A stretch of DNA of 64,000 nt, from contig NZ_SODU01000004.1 of NCBI RefSeq assembly GCF_004366075.1, forward strand, positions 835,869 through 899,868, written 5' to 3'. The notes under the pieces were generated by a model. The model ran no database searches. It was not told the DNA's origin and worked only from the letters and a program-made list of their open reading frames with translations. How positions within the stretch are numbered: position 1 is the first letter of the stretch; each line of letters opens with the position of its first letter. The stretch comes from Kribbella pratensis. GTDB lineage: Bacteria; Actinomycetota; Actinomycetes; Propionibacteriales; Kribbellaceae. Below, in pieces: positions 26,213 to 35,010 of this stretch. Made by a program: the position numbers and the translations under genes.

Positions 26213-26473
26213 TATGCCTGTCAACAGCCCGGCCTGACCGGATCCGGACGCCTCCCCAGCAACTTGCCAACCCTCACACCACCGTGGTCGACTACCCGCC
26301 GTGCGCACTGATTCCCAGCCCCACAGAAGGGCTGGGACGGCGGCGTGGCGGTCGACCCCAGCCCGACGCCCGGCCCACGGGCTCGGTACGACCCGCCCGA
26401 GTGCATGGTCTTCCGGCACCCGATGGATCTCCTGGGCAGACCCGCAACCGCAGTCCGAGCTCAGTACTTCACC

Positions 26474-26840
26474 AGGCGAACGATCCAGTCCGTGACCGAG
26501 TGGGTGTGGTCTTGGCCGACGCGATTGGACACGGTTGTTCCGGACATCACCAGTCAATTCGCGAAGTGCTCGAGTTACACGATGGTGGCCACGGACGGCG
26601 AGAAGTATCGGTGGGTCGCAAAAGCGACTGTCGGTTCCCGGACTGACCGACGGCATCGCGATTCGCTATGACACCTCGATGGCCGGCTACGCCGTCGTCG
26701 AGGCGGTCGTCTACGTCGCATTCGTCGTACGAGAGGGAACAGTCGTCGGCCTGGAGGCGCAAGGCGAGACGATCACGGACGCAGTCTTCACGCAACTCGT
26801 CGGCAAGGCAGCTGCTCGGCTGGATGCTGCCATGGGTTAG
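26474..26840 (+). pseudogene. Remnant of an exported sensor-like/lipoprotein domain
   Basis: One plus-strand frame reads TIQSVTEWVWSWP...QFAKCSSYTMVATDGEKYRWV up to about 26650. A second frame then continues with GLTDGIAIRYDTSMAGY...VVYVAFVVREGTVVGLEAQGET...KAAARLDAAMG, ending at 26840. The two together look like the single C-terminal extracellular domain of an actinomycete sensor-like lipoprotein, broken by a frameshift near 26640 and lacking the exported N-terminus. The family assignment is a guess from pattern only. Confidence 0.45.
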
Positions 26841-27703
26841 TGCTTCGGTAGGCGTTCTACGTGGGGTTTGGGGGTGCCGTCGTAGGGGTTGGGTGGGAGG
26901 CCTGTCAGGAGGTCCGGCAGGCCGAAGGTTTGGAAGAGGGACAGGTCGAAGAACGCCACCGCGTGGACCACGGCGGTGGCGGTAAGGGTGAGGACCTGGA
27001 TCTGGAAGGCTCGGTGGAGGTCGTCTTTCGGGTCTCGCATGTAGACGGCGAAGGCGGGGTGGCCGTTGGCCGTCAGCGGGACGAGGTACTGGTCGCCGGG
27101 GCGTTCGGCCGGGCAGTGGGTGCTGATCAGGCGGCCGATGTCGCGGGCGCCGCGGAACCAGGATGTGAACGGCGGCATCTCCCAGATCGCGTCGTCGGTG
27201 AAGAGCGTGACGATCGCGGGTACGTCGTACTGCTCGAACGCCGCGCGGTACCGGGCCAGGAGGATTTCGTCGGGAGCGACGAGCGAGCCAATGCTGATCG
27301 GTGCGGGAGAGGTGTCGCTCAGCAGGTCGGCGAAGCTCGGCCGGCCCTCGAGGTGCAGGACGGTCACGGCGCGCTCGACGGGTGAAAGGCGTTGCAGCGC
27401 GGCGATCAGGCCGAGATCGATCGGGTGGTCGTCCATCAGGTCCGCTGGGATCGGTTCCAGCCAGAGAATCTCCGAACGCTCGGAGAGCGCTCCCTCAGGA
27501 TCATCGCTCGGTGCAGCGAGGTCCGACGGGAGAGGACGGCTGCCGACCTGCTGCAGGCAGGCACGGGTGGCGTCCTCGTATCCCTTGCTGACAGCAGCGA
27601 TTTCGACGGCGTCGGTGACGGATCCGAGCATCCGGTAGCAGTGCGAGACCAGACCGCGCTGCAGCTCGTCAGCGCGGTACGCCGTACCTCCGGAGCCGTT
27701 CAT
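26837..27703 (-). CDS. ECF sigma factor of SigG/SigJ type, internally damaged, with SnoaL-like domain
   Basis: A 288-aa protein. The start LQRGLVSHCYRMLGSVTDA matches sigma region 2.1 and RACLQQ...RPLPSDLAAPSDDPEG, WLEPIPADLMDD and LGLIAALQRLSPVERAV match the linker and early region 4 of ECF factors with a C-terminal NTF2/SnoaL domain. However the DAEDxVQETFLRAW part of region 2.2 is missing and the region 4 helix-turn-helix is replaced by unrelated residues. The SnoaL-like domain (LARYRAAFEQYDVPAIVTLFTDDAIWEMPPF...) is intact. It is either decaying in frame or no longer acts as a sigma factor. It lies 12 bp after the amidase gene. Confidence 0.65.
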   Translation of the reverse strand: MNGSGGTAYRADELQRGLVSHCYRMLGSVTDAVEIAAVSKGYEDATRACLQQVGSRPLPSDLAAPSDDPEGALSERSEILWLEPIPADLMDDHPIDLGLIAALQRLSPVERAVTVLHLEGRPSFADLLSDTSPAPISIGSLVAPDEILLARYRAAFEQYDVPAIVTLFTDDAIWEMPPFTSWFRGARDIGRLISTHCPAERPGDQYLVPLTANGHPAFAVYMRDPKDDLHRAFQIQVLTLTATAVVHAVAFFDLSLFQTFGLPDLLTGLPPNPYDGTPKPHVERLPKH

Positions 27704-27715
27704 CGGACCAAGTCG

Positions 27716-29086
27716 TCACCTCATCGGCCAGTCTCGCTGCTCCGAACGCCGGCTGTCGAGGTAGTCGGCCAAGGCGAGTGCGCGCAGGTCCTGGTGGTGC
27801 GGTACGGCGAGTTGCACCCCGATCGGCAACCCGGACGTCGACCAGCCGGCGTTGACCGTGGTCGCGGGGTGCTGGGACATGTTGTACGGGACCGTGAACG
27901 CGATGTGCTCGAACGGCTTCCCGGGATCGTCAGTCGGGTACGCGAGCTCCGCCGGGAACGCCGTGATCGGCGCGACCGGCGACAGGATCACGTCGTACGT
28001 CGTGAACACCCGGCCGACCGCGGCGGCCATGGCGCCCATCTGGCTGTACCCGTCGAAGACGTCCGAAGCGGTGAGATCGGAGGCCGTCGAGACCCACTCG
28101 CGGATCTGCGGAAGTACCTTCGCGCGACGCTCCTCGGGCAGCGCGGCGATGTCCGTGGCGGAGCGGATCCGCCAGAAGCGGTCGAGGCCGTCGAGCATGT
28201 CGCGGGTGATGATCGGCGTGATCGGTTCGACAATCGCCCCGGCCTTCTCGAGTACAGCGGCCGCGGCCGAGACCGCCGCGGTGACCTCGGGATCGACCGG
28301 CAGCCCGACGCCCGCATCGAGCAGCAACGCAACGCGCAAACCCTCGACCTCGACCTCGAAGATGTCGGATGCCACCGGGAACGACGTGTGGTCGCGCGGG
28401 TCGTACCCGGACATCACCTGCAGCGCGAGCGCCGCGTCCGGCGCCGTACGGGTCAGGGGTCCGATCGCGCGCCCGGCGTACGGGTTGCCGACCGCGATCC
28501 GACCGTGCGTCGGCTTCAGCCCGACCAGTCCGCACCACCCGGCCGGCAACCGGATCGACCCGCCGATGTCGGTGCCGACGTGGATCGGCCCGTATCCGGC
28601 GGCCGCCGCAGCCGCCGCGCCTGCGCTCGAGCCACCGGCCGTCTTCGTCAGGTCCCAGGGATTGCGGGTCAATCGGTGAAAGGTCGAGACGCCGGACGAC
28701 AACATCCCGTACTCGGGCATCGTCGTTTTGCTGAAGATCACCGCCCCGGCCGCCCGCAGCCGCGCCGCGGCCGGCGCATCCTCCGCGGCCGGGACGAGCG
28801 CGGTTGCCGCTGTTCCTTGCGGTACGGGCGTTCCCCGCGTCGCGATGTTCTCCTTGACCGTCACCGGTACGCCGTCCAGCGCGCCCGCCGTACCGTCCCG
28901 CCAGCGGCGCTCCGACTCGTGAGCCGCAGCCCGTGCACCCGCCGGGTCCGGTGCGTAGAGCGCGCAGAGCTGGGGTTCGAGCTCGTCGACGCGGGTCAGC
29001 ACGTCCTCGATGACCTCGACCGGGGAGACCGAGCCGTCGCGGTACTTCGCCAGGAGTTCGGTTGCCGTCAAGTCAGCGAGATTCAT
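27716..29086 (-). CDS. Amidase-signature family hydrolase
   Basis: A 456-aa amidase with the Ser-cisSer-Lys triad: Lys in VTVKENIAT, the cis-Ser in AGGSSAG and the nucleophile Ser in GTDIGGSIRLPAGWCG. No signal peptide, so cytoplasmic. It hydrolyses an amide to acid and ammonia; this group includes indoleacetamide hydrolases, GatA-like enzymes and detoxifying amidases. The ribosome site GGGAGC precedes ATG by five bases. It follows the SDR gene by 21 bp, suggesting a joint catabolic role with the nearby aldehyde dehydrogenase. Confidence 0.9.
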   Translation of the reverse strand: MNLADLTATELLAKYRDGSVSPVEVIEDVLTRVDELEPQLCALYAPDPAGARAAAHESERRWRDGTAGALDGVPVTVKENIATRGTPVPQGTAATALVPAAEDAPAAARLRAAGAVIFSKTTMPEYGMLSSGVSTFHRLTRNPWDLTKTAGGSSAGAAAAAAAGYGPIHVGTDIGGSIRLPAGWCGLVGLKPTHGRIAVGNPYAGRAIGPLTRTAPDAALALQVMSGYDPRDHTSFPVASDIFEVEVEGLRVALLLDAGVGLPVDPEVTAAVSAAAAVLEKAGAIVEPITPIITRDMLDGLDRFWRIRSATDIAALPEERRAKVLPQIREWVSTASDLTASDVFDGYSQMGAMAAAVGRVFTTYDVILSPVAPITAFPAELAYPTDDPGKPFEHIAFTVPYNMSQHPATTVNAGWSTSGLPIGVQLAVPHHQDLRALALADYLDSRRSEQRDWPMR

Positions 29087-29107
29087 GCAGGCTCCCTCGT
29101 TAGCGGA

Positions 29108-29869
29108 TCAGTTCGGTGGGTCGAAGCGGCCGTCGACCGCGGTCCAGCCGCCGTCGACGGCAAGAACGCTCCCCGTGACGAAACTCGAGGCATCGGAGGC
29201 GAGGTACACGACCGCCCCGGCGAGCTCGCTCGGTTGGGCCCAGCGACCGAGCGCGCCCTTCTGCGCGTAGGCGTCGTACCAGCGCTGGTCGGCCTTGATC
29301 TGCGCGGTGAGCGGGGTCTCGACGACTCCCGGGGCGATCGCGTTCGCGCGGACGCCGGACGGGCCGAGCTCTGCGGCCGCGGTGCGCAGCAGTTGGACGA
29401 GGCCGGCTTTCGTTGCCGCGTACACCGATTGCCCCGGCTCGACTGTGGTCCCTCGGATCGAGCTGAACCCGATGATGCTGCCGCTCCCCCGCTCCGCCAT
29501 GCCGCGTCCGAACGCACGCAGCAGCTGGAACGACGCGCGCAGGTTGAGCGACACGACGCGATCGAACTCCTCGCCCGTGTAGTCGAGGATCCGCTTCCGC
29601 ACGTTCGTAGCCGCGGTGAACACCAGCACATCCACAGGATCCAGCTCAACCACAGCCCGCTCGATCGCCACGTCGTCGAGCACATCCAGCTCGTACGCCG
29701 CCAGCTCGCCGGCGGCTGTCTCGCGCGCAGCGGCAAGGTCCCGATCGGCACACGTGACCCGCGCGCCATGGGCGGCCAACGCCAACGCGCTTTCCCGGCC
29801 GATCCCACTCCCCGCGCCGATCACCAGCGCATGCTTGCCGTCGAGCCGGAACAACTTCGTGTAGTCCAT
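29108..29869 (-). CDS. Short-chain dehydrogenase/reductase (SDR)
   Basis: A 253-aa classical SDR. GAGSGIG is the cofactor loop, with CADRD after strand 2 suggesting NAD(H) preference; catalytic residues are Ser in SSIRG and YAATK (Tyr, Lys). The C-terminal WAQPSELAGAVVYLASDASSFVTGSVLAVDGGW is the standard SDR tail. The start was set at 29869 because GGGAGG lies eight bases upstream; two ATGs a few codons earlier are too close to it. Probably oxidises an alcohol or ketone in the same pathway as the amidase. Confidence 0.9.
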   Translation of the reverse strand: MDYTKLFRLDGKHALVIGAGSGIGRESALALAAHGARVTCADRDLAAARETAAGELAAYELDVLDDVAIERAVVELDPVDVLVFTAATNVRKRILDYTGEEFDRVVSLNLRASFQLLRAFGRGMAERGSGSIIGFSSIRGTTVEPGQSVYAATKAGLVQLLRTAAAELGPSGVRANAIAPGVVETPLTAQIKADQRWYDAYAQKGALGRWAQPSELAGAVVYLASDASSFVTGSVLAVDGGWTAVDGRFDPPN

Positions 29870-29893
29870 CACCATCACCTCCCGTGCCTTGCG

Positions 29894-29954
29894 AACTTTG
29901 AGAAGCCACCAACCGTTTTCGGCGGCCAGGAATGGACGGTGGCTTCACAAAGTT
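29894..29954. other. 17-nt inverted repeat between aldehyde dehydrogenase and SDR genes
   Basis: Arms 29894-29910 (AACTTTGAGAAGCCACC) and 29938-29954 pair over 17 nt with one mismatch; the loop is 27 nt. It follows the aldehyde dehydrogenase stop on the minus strand and precedes the SDR start by ~25-85 bp, so it may end the upstream operon or be an operator for the SDR-amidase genes. Confidence 0.6.
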
Positions 29955-29987
29955 GGCCTCGGGTGGGCGGTGTGGGGCGGTGGGTGG

Positions 29988-31451
29988 TCATGGGCGGGGG
30001 CGGATGATGGCCATCCGGGTTGTGGTGAGTTCCTCGATCGCGAAGCGTGGGCCTTCACGTCCGGTGCCGGAGTCCTTCACGCCGCCGTACGGCATCACGT
30101 CGGACCGGAACCCAGGCACCTCGTTGATCACCACGCCCCCGACGTCGAGCCGATCGATCGCCGCGAACGCCGTGTCGAGCGAGGCCGTGAAGACGCTCGC
30201 ATGCAGCCCGTACCGCGTCTCGTTGACCGCGCGGAGGGCGCTCTCGATGTCCGGAACGGACCGCACCGCGATCACCGGCCCGAAGATCTCCTCGTCCCAC
30301 GCCGACAGCCCATCCGGTACGTCGGTGAGCACGATCGGCCCGAGTACGTCGCCAGGGGCCTCGTACGCGATCGATGCGCCGGCATGGACCGCATCGCCCA
30401 CCCATTGCCGAACGCGATCGGTCGACGCCGGGTTGATCAGCGCGGACACCCGGGTCGCCGGATCACGCGGATCGCCGACGACCACGCCAGGCATGCGCGC
30501 GCCGAGCTTCTCCAGCAACGCTTCCCGCACCGACTCGACGGCGATCACGCGCTGCACGGAGATACAGGCCTGCCCGGACGCGTAGTACCCGCCGCGCACG
30601 ATCGCGTCGGCGGCCGCGTCCAGGTCGGCGTCCGCGGCGACGACCAGCGCGGAGTTGGACCCCAGTTCGAGAAGCACCTTCGTCGGCGCCGCGTCGCGCG
30701 CGATGCGATGCCCGACGGCCGCGGATCCGGTGAAGGAGACGGCACCGATCCGATCGTCGGTGGTGAGCGTGGCGCCCACGTCCGCTCCGCCCGTGATCAG
30801 CTGGAGAGTGCTCTCTGGCGCTCCCGCGTCGGCGAGTGCAGACCGCATCAAGTGCGTGAGCCAGAGCGTTGCGAGCGGCGTCTGCGGCGCGGGCTTCACG
30901 ATGATCGGGCACCCGGCCGCCAACGCCGGCGCGATCTTGTGCGCCGCGAGCAGCAACGGATAGTTGAACCCGGTGATCCCGATGACTACGCCGATCGGCT
31001 TGCGCACCCAGAACCCCTGCAGCCCTTCGCCGCTCGGCAACAGGTCGAGCGGCACTGTCTCGCCGTGCAGCCGGGCAACCTCCTCGGCCGACGTCTCCAG
31101 GGTGAGCAGGGTCCGATCGATCTCGACCCGGCAGTCGACCAGCGGCTTGCCAGTCTCGAGCACCAGCAGCTCCACGAACGCGTCCCGCTCAGCGAGTACG
31201 GCGGAATGCAGGCTCTGCAAGACGTTTCGGCGCACGTACGACGGCAGTCGGCCAACCGTTTCTCGCACGGAGAGCGCGTTCTCGAGCGCCGCCCGGGCGA
31301 GCTCGACGTCCCCGACCGGTGCATCCGCCACGGTCGAGCCGTCGTACGGGAAGATCACCGGCGCCGTGGCCGGTGACTCGACCCAGGTCTCACCGATCGG
31401 CAGGCCGGCCGGCATCGTGATCGTCCCGCCGCCGTCGAGCTGGATCTTCAC
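29988..31451 (-). CDS. NAD(P)-dependent aldehyde dehydrogenase
   Basis: A 487-aa ALDH superfamily enzyme. The catalytic Cys lies in SGQACISVQR and the general-base Glu in LLELGSNS; GITGFNYPLLL and IVKPAPQTPL bind the cofactor. It oxidises an aldehyde to the acid. Its start overlaps the stop of the DppF-type ATPase gene by four bases, so it is the last gene of the peptide-type transporter operon and probably acts on a product of the imported compound. The substrate is not known. Confidence 0.92.
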   Translation of the reverse strand: MKIQLDGGGTITMPAGLPIGETWVESPATAPVIFPYDGSTVADAPVGDVELARAALENALSVRETVGRLPSYVRRNVLQSLHSAVLAERDAFVELLVLETGKPLVDCRVEIDRTLLTLETSAEEVARLHGETVPLDLLPSGEGLQGFWVRKPIGVVIGITGFNYPLLLAAHKIAPALAAGCPIIVKPAPQTPLATLWLTHLMRSALADAGAPESTLQLITGGADVGATLTTDDRIGAVSFTGSAAVGHRIARDAAPTKVLLELGSNSALVVAADADLDAAADAIVRGGYYASGQACISVQRVIAVESVREALLEKLGARMPGVVVGDPRDPATRVSALINPASTDRVRQWVGDAVHAGASIAYEAPGDVLGPIVLTDVPDGLSAWDEEIFGPVIAVRSVPDIESALRAVNETRYGLHASVFTASLDTAFAAIDRLDVGGVVINEVPGFRSDVMPYGGVKDSGTGREGPRFAIEELTTTRMAIIRPRP

Positions 31452-32305
31452 GCTGATTCCCCCTTCGCGAGTAGGTCGGCAGTGGTCGCACCGGAAAGCG
31501 CCCTCTGAAGCGTCGGGATGGCCGAGACCAGGCGCTGCGTGTACGGATGCTGCGGGGCGGCGTACACATCACCGGTGTAGCCCGTCTCGACGATCTGGCC
31601 GGCGTTCATCACGGCCACCCGGTCGCAGACGTGCTTGACCACGGACAGGTCGTGCGAGACGAACACGAGCGTGAGGTTGAGTTCGTCGACCAGGTCCGAG
31701 ATCAGGTTGAGTACCTGGGCGCGGACGGAGACGTCGAGAGCGCTCACCGGCTCGTCCGCGATCAGGATCCGCGGGCGCGGAGCGAGAGCACGGGCGATGG
31801 AGATGCGCTGTCGCTGACCGCCGGAGAACTGGTGCGGGTACCGGTCGCCGGCATCCGCGGAGAGGCCGACGGCTTCGAGCAACTCGCGAACGCGCTGTCC
31901 CGACGCCGGATGTCCTTGCACGACGAGCGGTTCGGCGATGATGTCGCGGACCCGCATCCGTGGGTCGAGCGAGCTCATCGGGTCCTGGAACACGAGCTGG
32001 AGGTTCTCGCGGAGCGAGCGCAGCCGGCATTCCGGGAGACGGGTGATGTCGGTGTCCTCGACGATCACGTGCCCGGACGTTGCCCGGTCGAGCGCGGCGA
32101 TCAGGCGCAGCAGTGTCGATTTGCCGCAGCCGGATTCGCCGACGATGCCGAAACGCTCGCCCTGCTTGACTTCCAGGCTCACACCGCGAAGAGCGCGCAC
32201 GACGGGCGCCGGCTGCAGCAACGACGTTCGCGGGCGCGGATAGTCGCGCACGAGATCGACAACCCGGATGGCGGTCGGAGCTTCAGGATCGTGGATATCA
32301 GGCAT
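31448..32305 (-). CDS. Peptide-type ABC transporter ATPase (DppF/OppF)
   Basis: A 285-aa ATPase: Walker A GESGCGKST, Q-loop LVFQDPMSSLDPRMRV, signature LSGGQRQR (read as QFSGGQRQRISIARAL), Walker B ILIADEP with switch His in VFVSHD. It powers import together with the DppD-type ATPase encoded just upstream, whose stop its start overlaps by eight bases. The C-terminus is short compared with some DppF proteins but has the HPYTQRLVSAIP segment of the oligopeptide-transport extension. Confidence 0.94.
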   Translation of the reverse strand: MPDIHDPEAPTAIRVVDLVRDYPRPRTSLLQPAPVVRALRGVSLEVKQGERFGIVGESGCGKSTLLRLIAALDRATSGHVIVEDTDITRLPECRLRSLRENLQLVFQDPMSSLDPRMRVRDIIAEPLVVQGHPASGQRVRELLEAVGLSADAGDRYPHQFSGGQRQRISIARALAPRPRILIADEPVSALDVSVRAQVLNLISDLVDELNLTLVFVSHDLSVVKHVCDRVAVMNAGQIVETGYTGDVYAAPQHPYTQRLVSAIPTLQRALSGATTADLLAKGESA

Positions 32306-33251
32306 CAGCCACCCCCGCCGGGTGGTGGCATGCGAACCCTTCGGTCTCGGACCCGGTCCACGCCGGTGTCTCTTCGCAGAGTGCGGTTGCGTGCGCGCAC
32401 CGTGTCCGGAAGACGCAGCCGGACGGGAAACGCCCGGCGGGCGGCACGTTGCCGGGGATCGTGGTCAGTCGACGCGAAGTGGACTCGAGATCGGACGCTG
32501 CGAGCAGTCCCTCGGTGTAGCGGTGCCGGGGGCGCGTGAACACCTCGTTGACCGGACCTGCCTCCACAACGCGTCCGCCGTACATGACGAGGACCCGTTC
32601 GCAGACGGTGGCGACGACGGCGAGGTCGTGGGTGATGAAGAGCAGCGCGGAGGAGCGGTCCACGACGCCGCGGACGATCAGGTCGAGTACGAGGGCCTGG
32701 ACCGTGACGTCGAGTGCGGTGGTCGGCTCGTCGCAGATCAGCAGCGCCGGATCGTTGGCCAGGGCAAGCGCCAGGACGACTCGTTGCCGTTGGCCACCGG
32801 AGAGTTGATGCGGGTATGCGCGGAGCGTCCCGGTCGGCAGTTGGACAAGCTCGAGCAGATCGGCGGCGGCCGTGCGGGCCGCGGCTTTGGTCCTGGAACG
32901 GTGAATGAGCATCGACTCGGTGATCTGGTCACCGATCCGCATAGTCGGGTTCAGCGCGGTCATCGGTTCCTGGAAGACCATCGCGATATCACGGCCGCGA
33001 ACGCGGGACATCCGCCGTTCGTCCGCGCCGACCAGTTCGTGGTCGACACCATCGAGCCGCACCGATCCGCCGGCCCGGACGTCCTCGGGCAACAACCCGA
33101 GAATGCTCAGTGCGGTCAGTGACTTGCCTGATCCCGATTCGCCGATCAGTCCGACCCGCTCTCCCGCCCCGACCGTCAGATCGACGTCGGACACGAGAGC
33201 CGTATCCCGCACGGTCACGGACAACCCGCGCACGGTGAGAACGTCGTTCAT
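32298..33251 (-). CDS. Peptide-type ABC transporter ATPase (DppD/OppD)
   Basis: A 317-aa ATPase. Walker A is GESGSGKSLT, the signature LSGGQRQRVVLALAL, Walker B LLICDEP and the switch His in FITHD. The C-terminal FRTRCAHATALCEETPA is the Cys-containing oligopeptide-transport domain of DppD/OppD proteins. The ATG at 33251 overlaps the stop of the permease gene (ATGA), so a long frame reading further upstream through that gene is rejected. It acts in a heterodimer with the following ATPase. Confidence 0.94.
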   Translation of the reverse strand: MNDVLTVRGLSVTVRDTALVSDVDLTVGAGERVGLIGESGSGKSLTALSILGLLPEDVRAGGSVRLDGVDHELVGADERRMSRVRGRDIAMVFQEPMTALNPTMRIGDQITESMLIHRSRTKAAARTAAADLLELVQLPTGTLRAYPHQLSGGQRQRVVLALALANDPALLICDEPTTALDVTVQALVLDLIVRGVVDRSSALLFITHDLAVVATVCERVLVMYGGRVVEAGPVNEVFTRPRHRYTEGLLAASDLESTSRRLTTIPGNVPPAGRFPSGCVFRTRCAHATALCEETPAWTGSETEGFACHHPAGVADA

Positions 33252-34066
33252 CGGCGATCCTCCAGTTTCGGATCGAAGCGGTCCCGGAGGCCGTCGCCGA
33301 GCAGGTTGAATCCGAGGACGGCGATCGCGATCGCGATCCCGGGGAAGATCGCCAGCCGCGGCGCGCTGAACAGGAACTCCTGGCTCTCCTGGAGCATCCG
33401 GCCCCAGGATGGTGTCGGCGGCGGCGTTCCGTACCCGAGGAACGACAACGCCGCCTCGGCCAGCACTGCGATCGCGAAGGACACCGAGGCCTGAACCGTG
33501 ATCAGGCTGGTCACGTTCGGCAGCACGTGCCGCAGGGCGATCGGAAACGGTTGCCGGCCGGCCGCGCGCGCCGCGAGCACGTACTCCGTCCGCATCACCT
33601 GCAAGGCCCCACTCCGGATCACCCGCGCGAAGCTCGGCACCGAAGCGATGCCGATGGCAATCATCGCGGTCAGCGTGCTGGCACCGAAGACCGCGCCGAA
33701 CATGATCGCCAGCAGCAACGCCGGGAACGCGAGCAAGAGGTCGTTGGCGCGCATGATCACCTCGCTCGGCCACCGCCGTACCATCGCCGCCAGGATTCCC
33801 AGCGGTACGCCGATGACCGCGGCGACACCGACCGCGACGACACCCACGAACAGCGTCGTCCGCGAGCCGACCATGATCTGGCTGAGTATGTCCCGGCCGA
33901 ACTTGTCGGTCCCGAACCAGTGCGACCACGACGGTTCCAGCAACCGCGAGGCGGGACTCACCAGCGTCGCGTCGTACGGCGTCCAGACGAACGACACCAG
34001 CGCCATCAGCACGATCACCGCGACGATCACGCCGCCGGCGATCAGACTCGGGTTCAGCCGCTTCAT
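33248..34066 (-). CDS. Peptide-type ABC transporter permease (DppC)
   Basis: A 272-aa membrane protein with six hydrophobic segments. HWFGTDKFGRDILSQIMVGSR and the cytoplasmic loop EYVLAARAAGRQPFPIALRHVLPN are the marks of DppC-type permeases. It pairs with the DppB-type permease, whose stop overlaps its start by four bases. The N-terminus starts directly before the first membrane segment, somewhat shorter than in E. coli DppC. Confidence 0.94.
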   Translation of the reverse strand: MKRLNPSLIAGGVIVAVIVLMALVSFVWTPYDATLVSPASRLLEPSWSHWFGTDKFGRDILSQIMVGSRTTLFVGVVAVGVAAVIGVPLGILAAMVRRWPSEVIMRANDLLLAFPALLLAIMFGAVFGASTLTAMIAIGIASVPSFARVIRSGALQVMRTEYVLAARAAGRQPFPIALRHVLPNVTSLITVQASVSFAIAVLAEAALSFLGYGTPPPTPSWGRMLQESQEFLFSAPRLAIFPGIAIAIAVLGFNLLGDGLRDRFDPKLEDRR

Positions 34067-35010
34067 GACGCCGTCCTGAGTCGAGGATCGAGCGCGACGT
34101 ACAGCAGGTCGACGACGAAGTTGACCAGCAGTACGGCGATGACCAGGACCATCACCACGTCCTGGACGAGGAGCAGGTCGCGGTTCGACACACCGTCGAG
34201 CAGCAGGCTCCCAAGGCCCGGGATGACGAACACCCGCTCAACGACCACCGCGCCGATCAACAGCGTGGCCAATTGCAGGCCGAGCACAGTCACGACCGGT
34301 ACGGCGGCATTGCGTAGACCGTGTCGCCACAGCGCCTGGAACGGTCGCAACCCCTTCGCCCGCGCGGTTCGGAGATAATCCTCGCGCAGCACCTCCAGCA
34401 CCGCGCTGCGGACGTAGCGGGTGAGCACGGCGCCCTGGACCAGCCCGAGCGACAGGGCCGGCAGGATCAGTTGCTTCAGGAACATCGCCGGATCCTGCGC
34501 CGGTGGCGTCCAGCCGTTGGCCGGCAACCAGCCGAGCCGCACCGCGAACACCACGATCAGCAGAATCCCGGCCAGGAACGCCGGGACCGCGACGCCCACC
34601 TGAGAGAACGCGGAGAGCGCCAACCCGGAGATCTTGCGGTGCCGCGCCGCCATCACGGTCCCGGCCGGGGCGGCGACCACCAGGGCGATGATCATGCCCG
34701 CGACGACCAGCCACAGAGTGACCTGCAGCCGGTCGAACACCTGCGGACCGATCGCCGCCTTCGACACGTAAGACGTACCGAGGTCACCGCGCAGCAGTCC
34801 GCCCAGCCAGTCGAAGTACTGCGTCGGCAGCGAGCGGTCGAGGCCGAACTGCCGACGCAGTTCGGCCACTGCCTCGTCGGAAGCGTTCACCCCGAGCGCG
34901 ACCCGGGCGGGATCGCCCGGCAGCACCGCCATGAACGCGAAGACCAGGACCGAGCTCACCACAAGACTGACCAAGAACACGCCGGTGCGCTCGATCAGGC
35001 GGAGAATCAT
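34063..35010 (-). CDS. Peptide-type ABC transporter permease (DppB)
   Basis: A 315-aa permease with six membrane segments. VLPGDPARVALG near the N-terminus and the loop EDYLRTARAKGLRPFQALWRHGLRN are typical DppB/OppB features. It forms the channel with DppC. Its start overlaps the stop of the binding-protein gene by four bases, so the whole transporter operon is translationally chained. Confidence 0.94.
   Translation of the reverse strand: MILRLIERTGVFLVSLVVSSVLVFAFMAVLPGDPARVALGVNASDEAVAELRRQFGLDRSLPTQYFDWLGGLLRGDLGTSYVSKAAIGPQVFDRLQVTLWLVVAGMIIALVVAAPAGTVMAARHRKISGLALSAFSQVGVAVPAFLAGILLIVVFAVRLGWLPANGWTPPAQDPAMFLKQLILPALSLGLVQGAVLTRYVRSAVLEVLREDYLRTARAKGLRPFQALWRHGLRNAAVPVVTVLGLQLATLLIGAVVVERVFVIPGLGSLLLDGVSNRDLLLVQDVVMVLVIAVLLVNFVVDLLYVALDPRLRTAS

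Noticed and set aside
27392..30007. 871-codon plus-strand open frame
   Set aside because: It lies antisense to the sigma, amidase and SDR genes; composition is Arg/Gly/Asp-rich without domain features, a GC-codon shadow.
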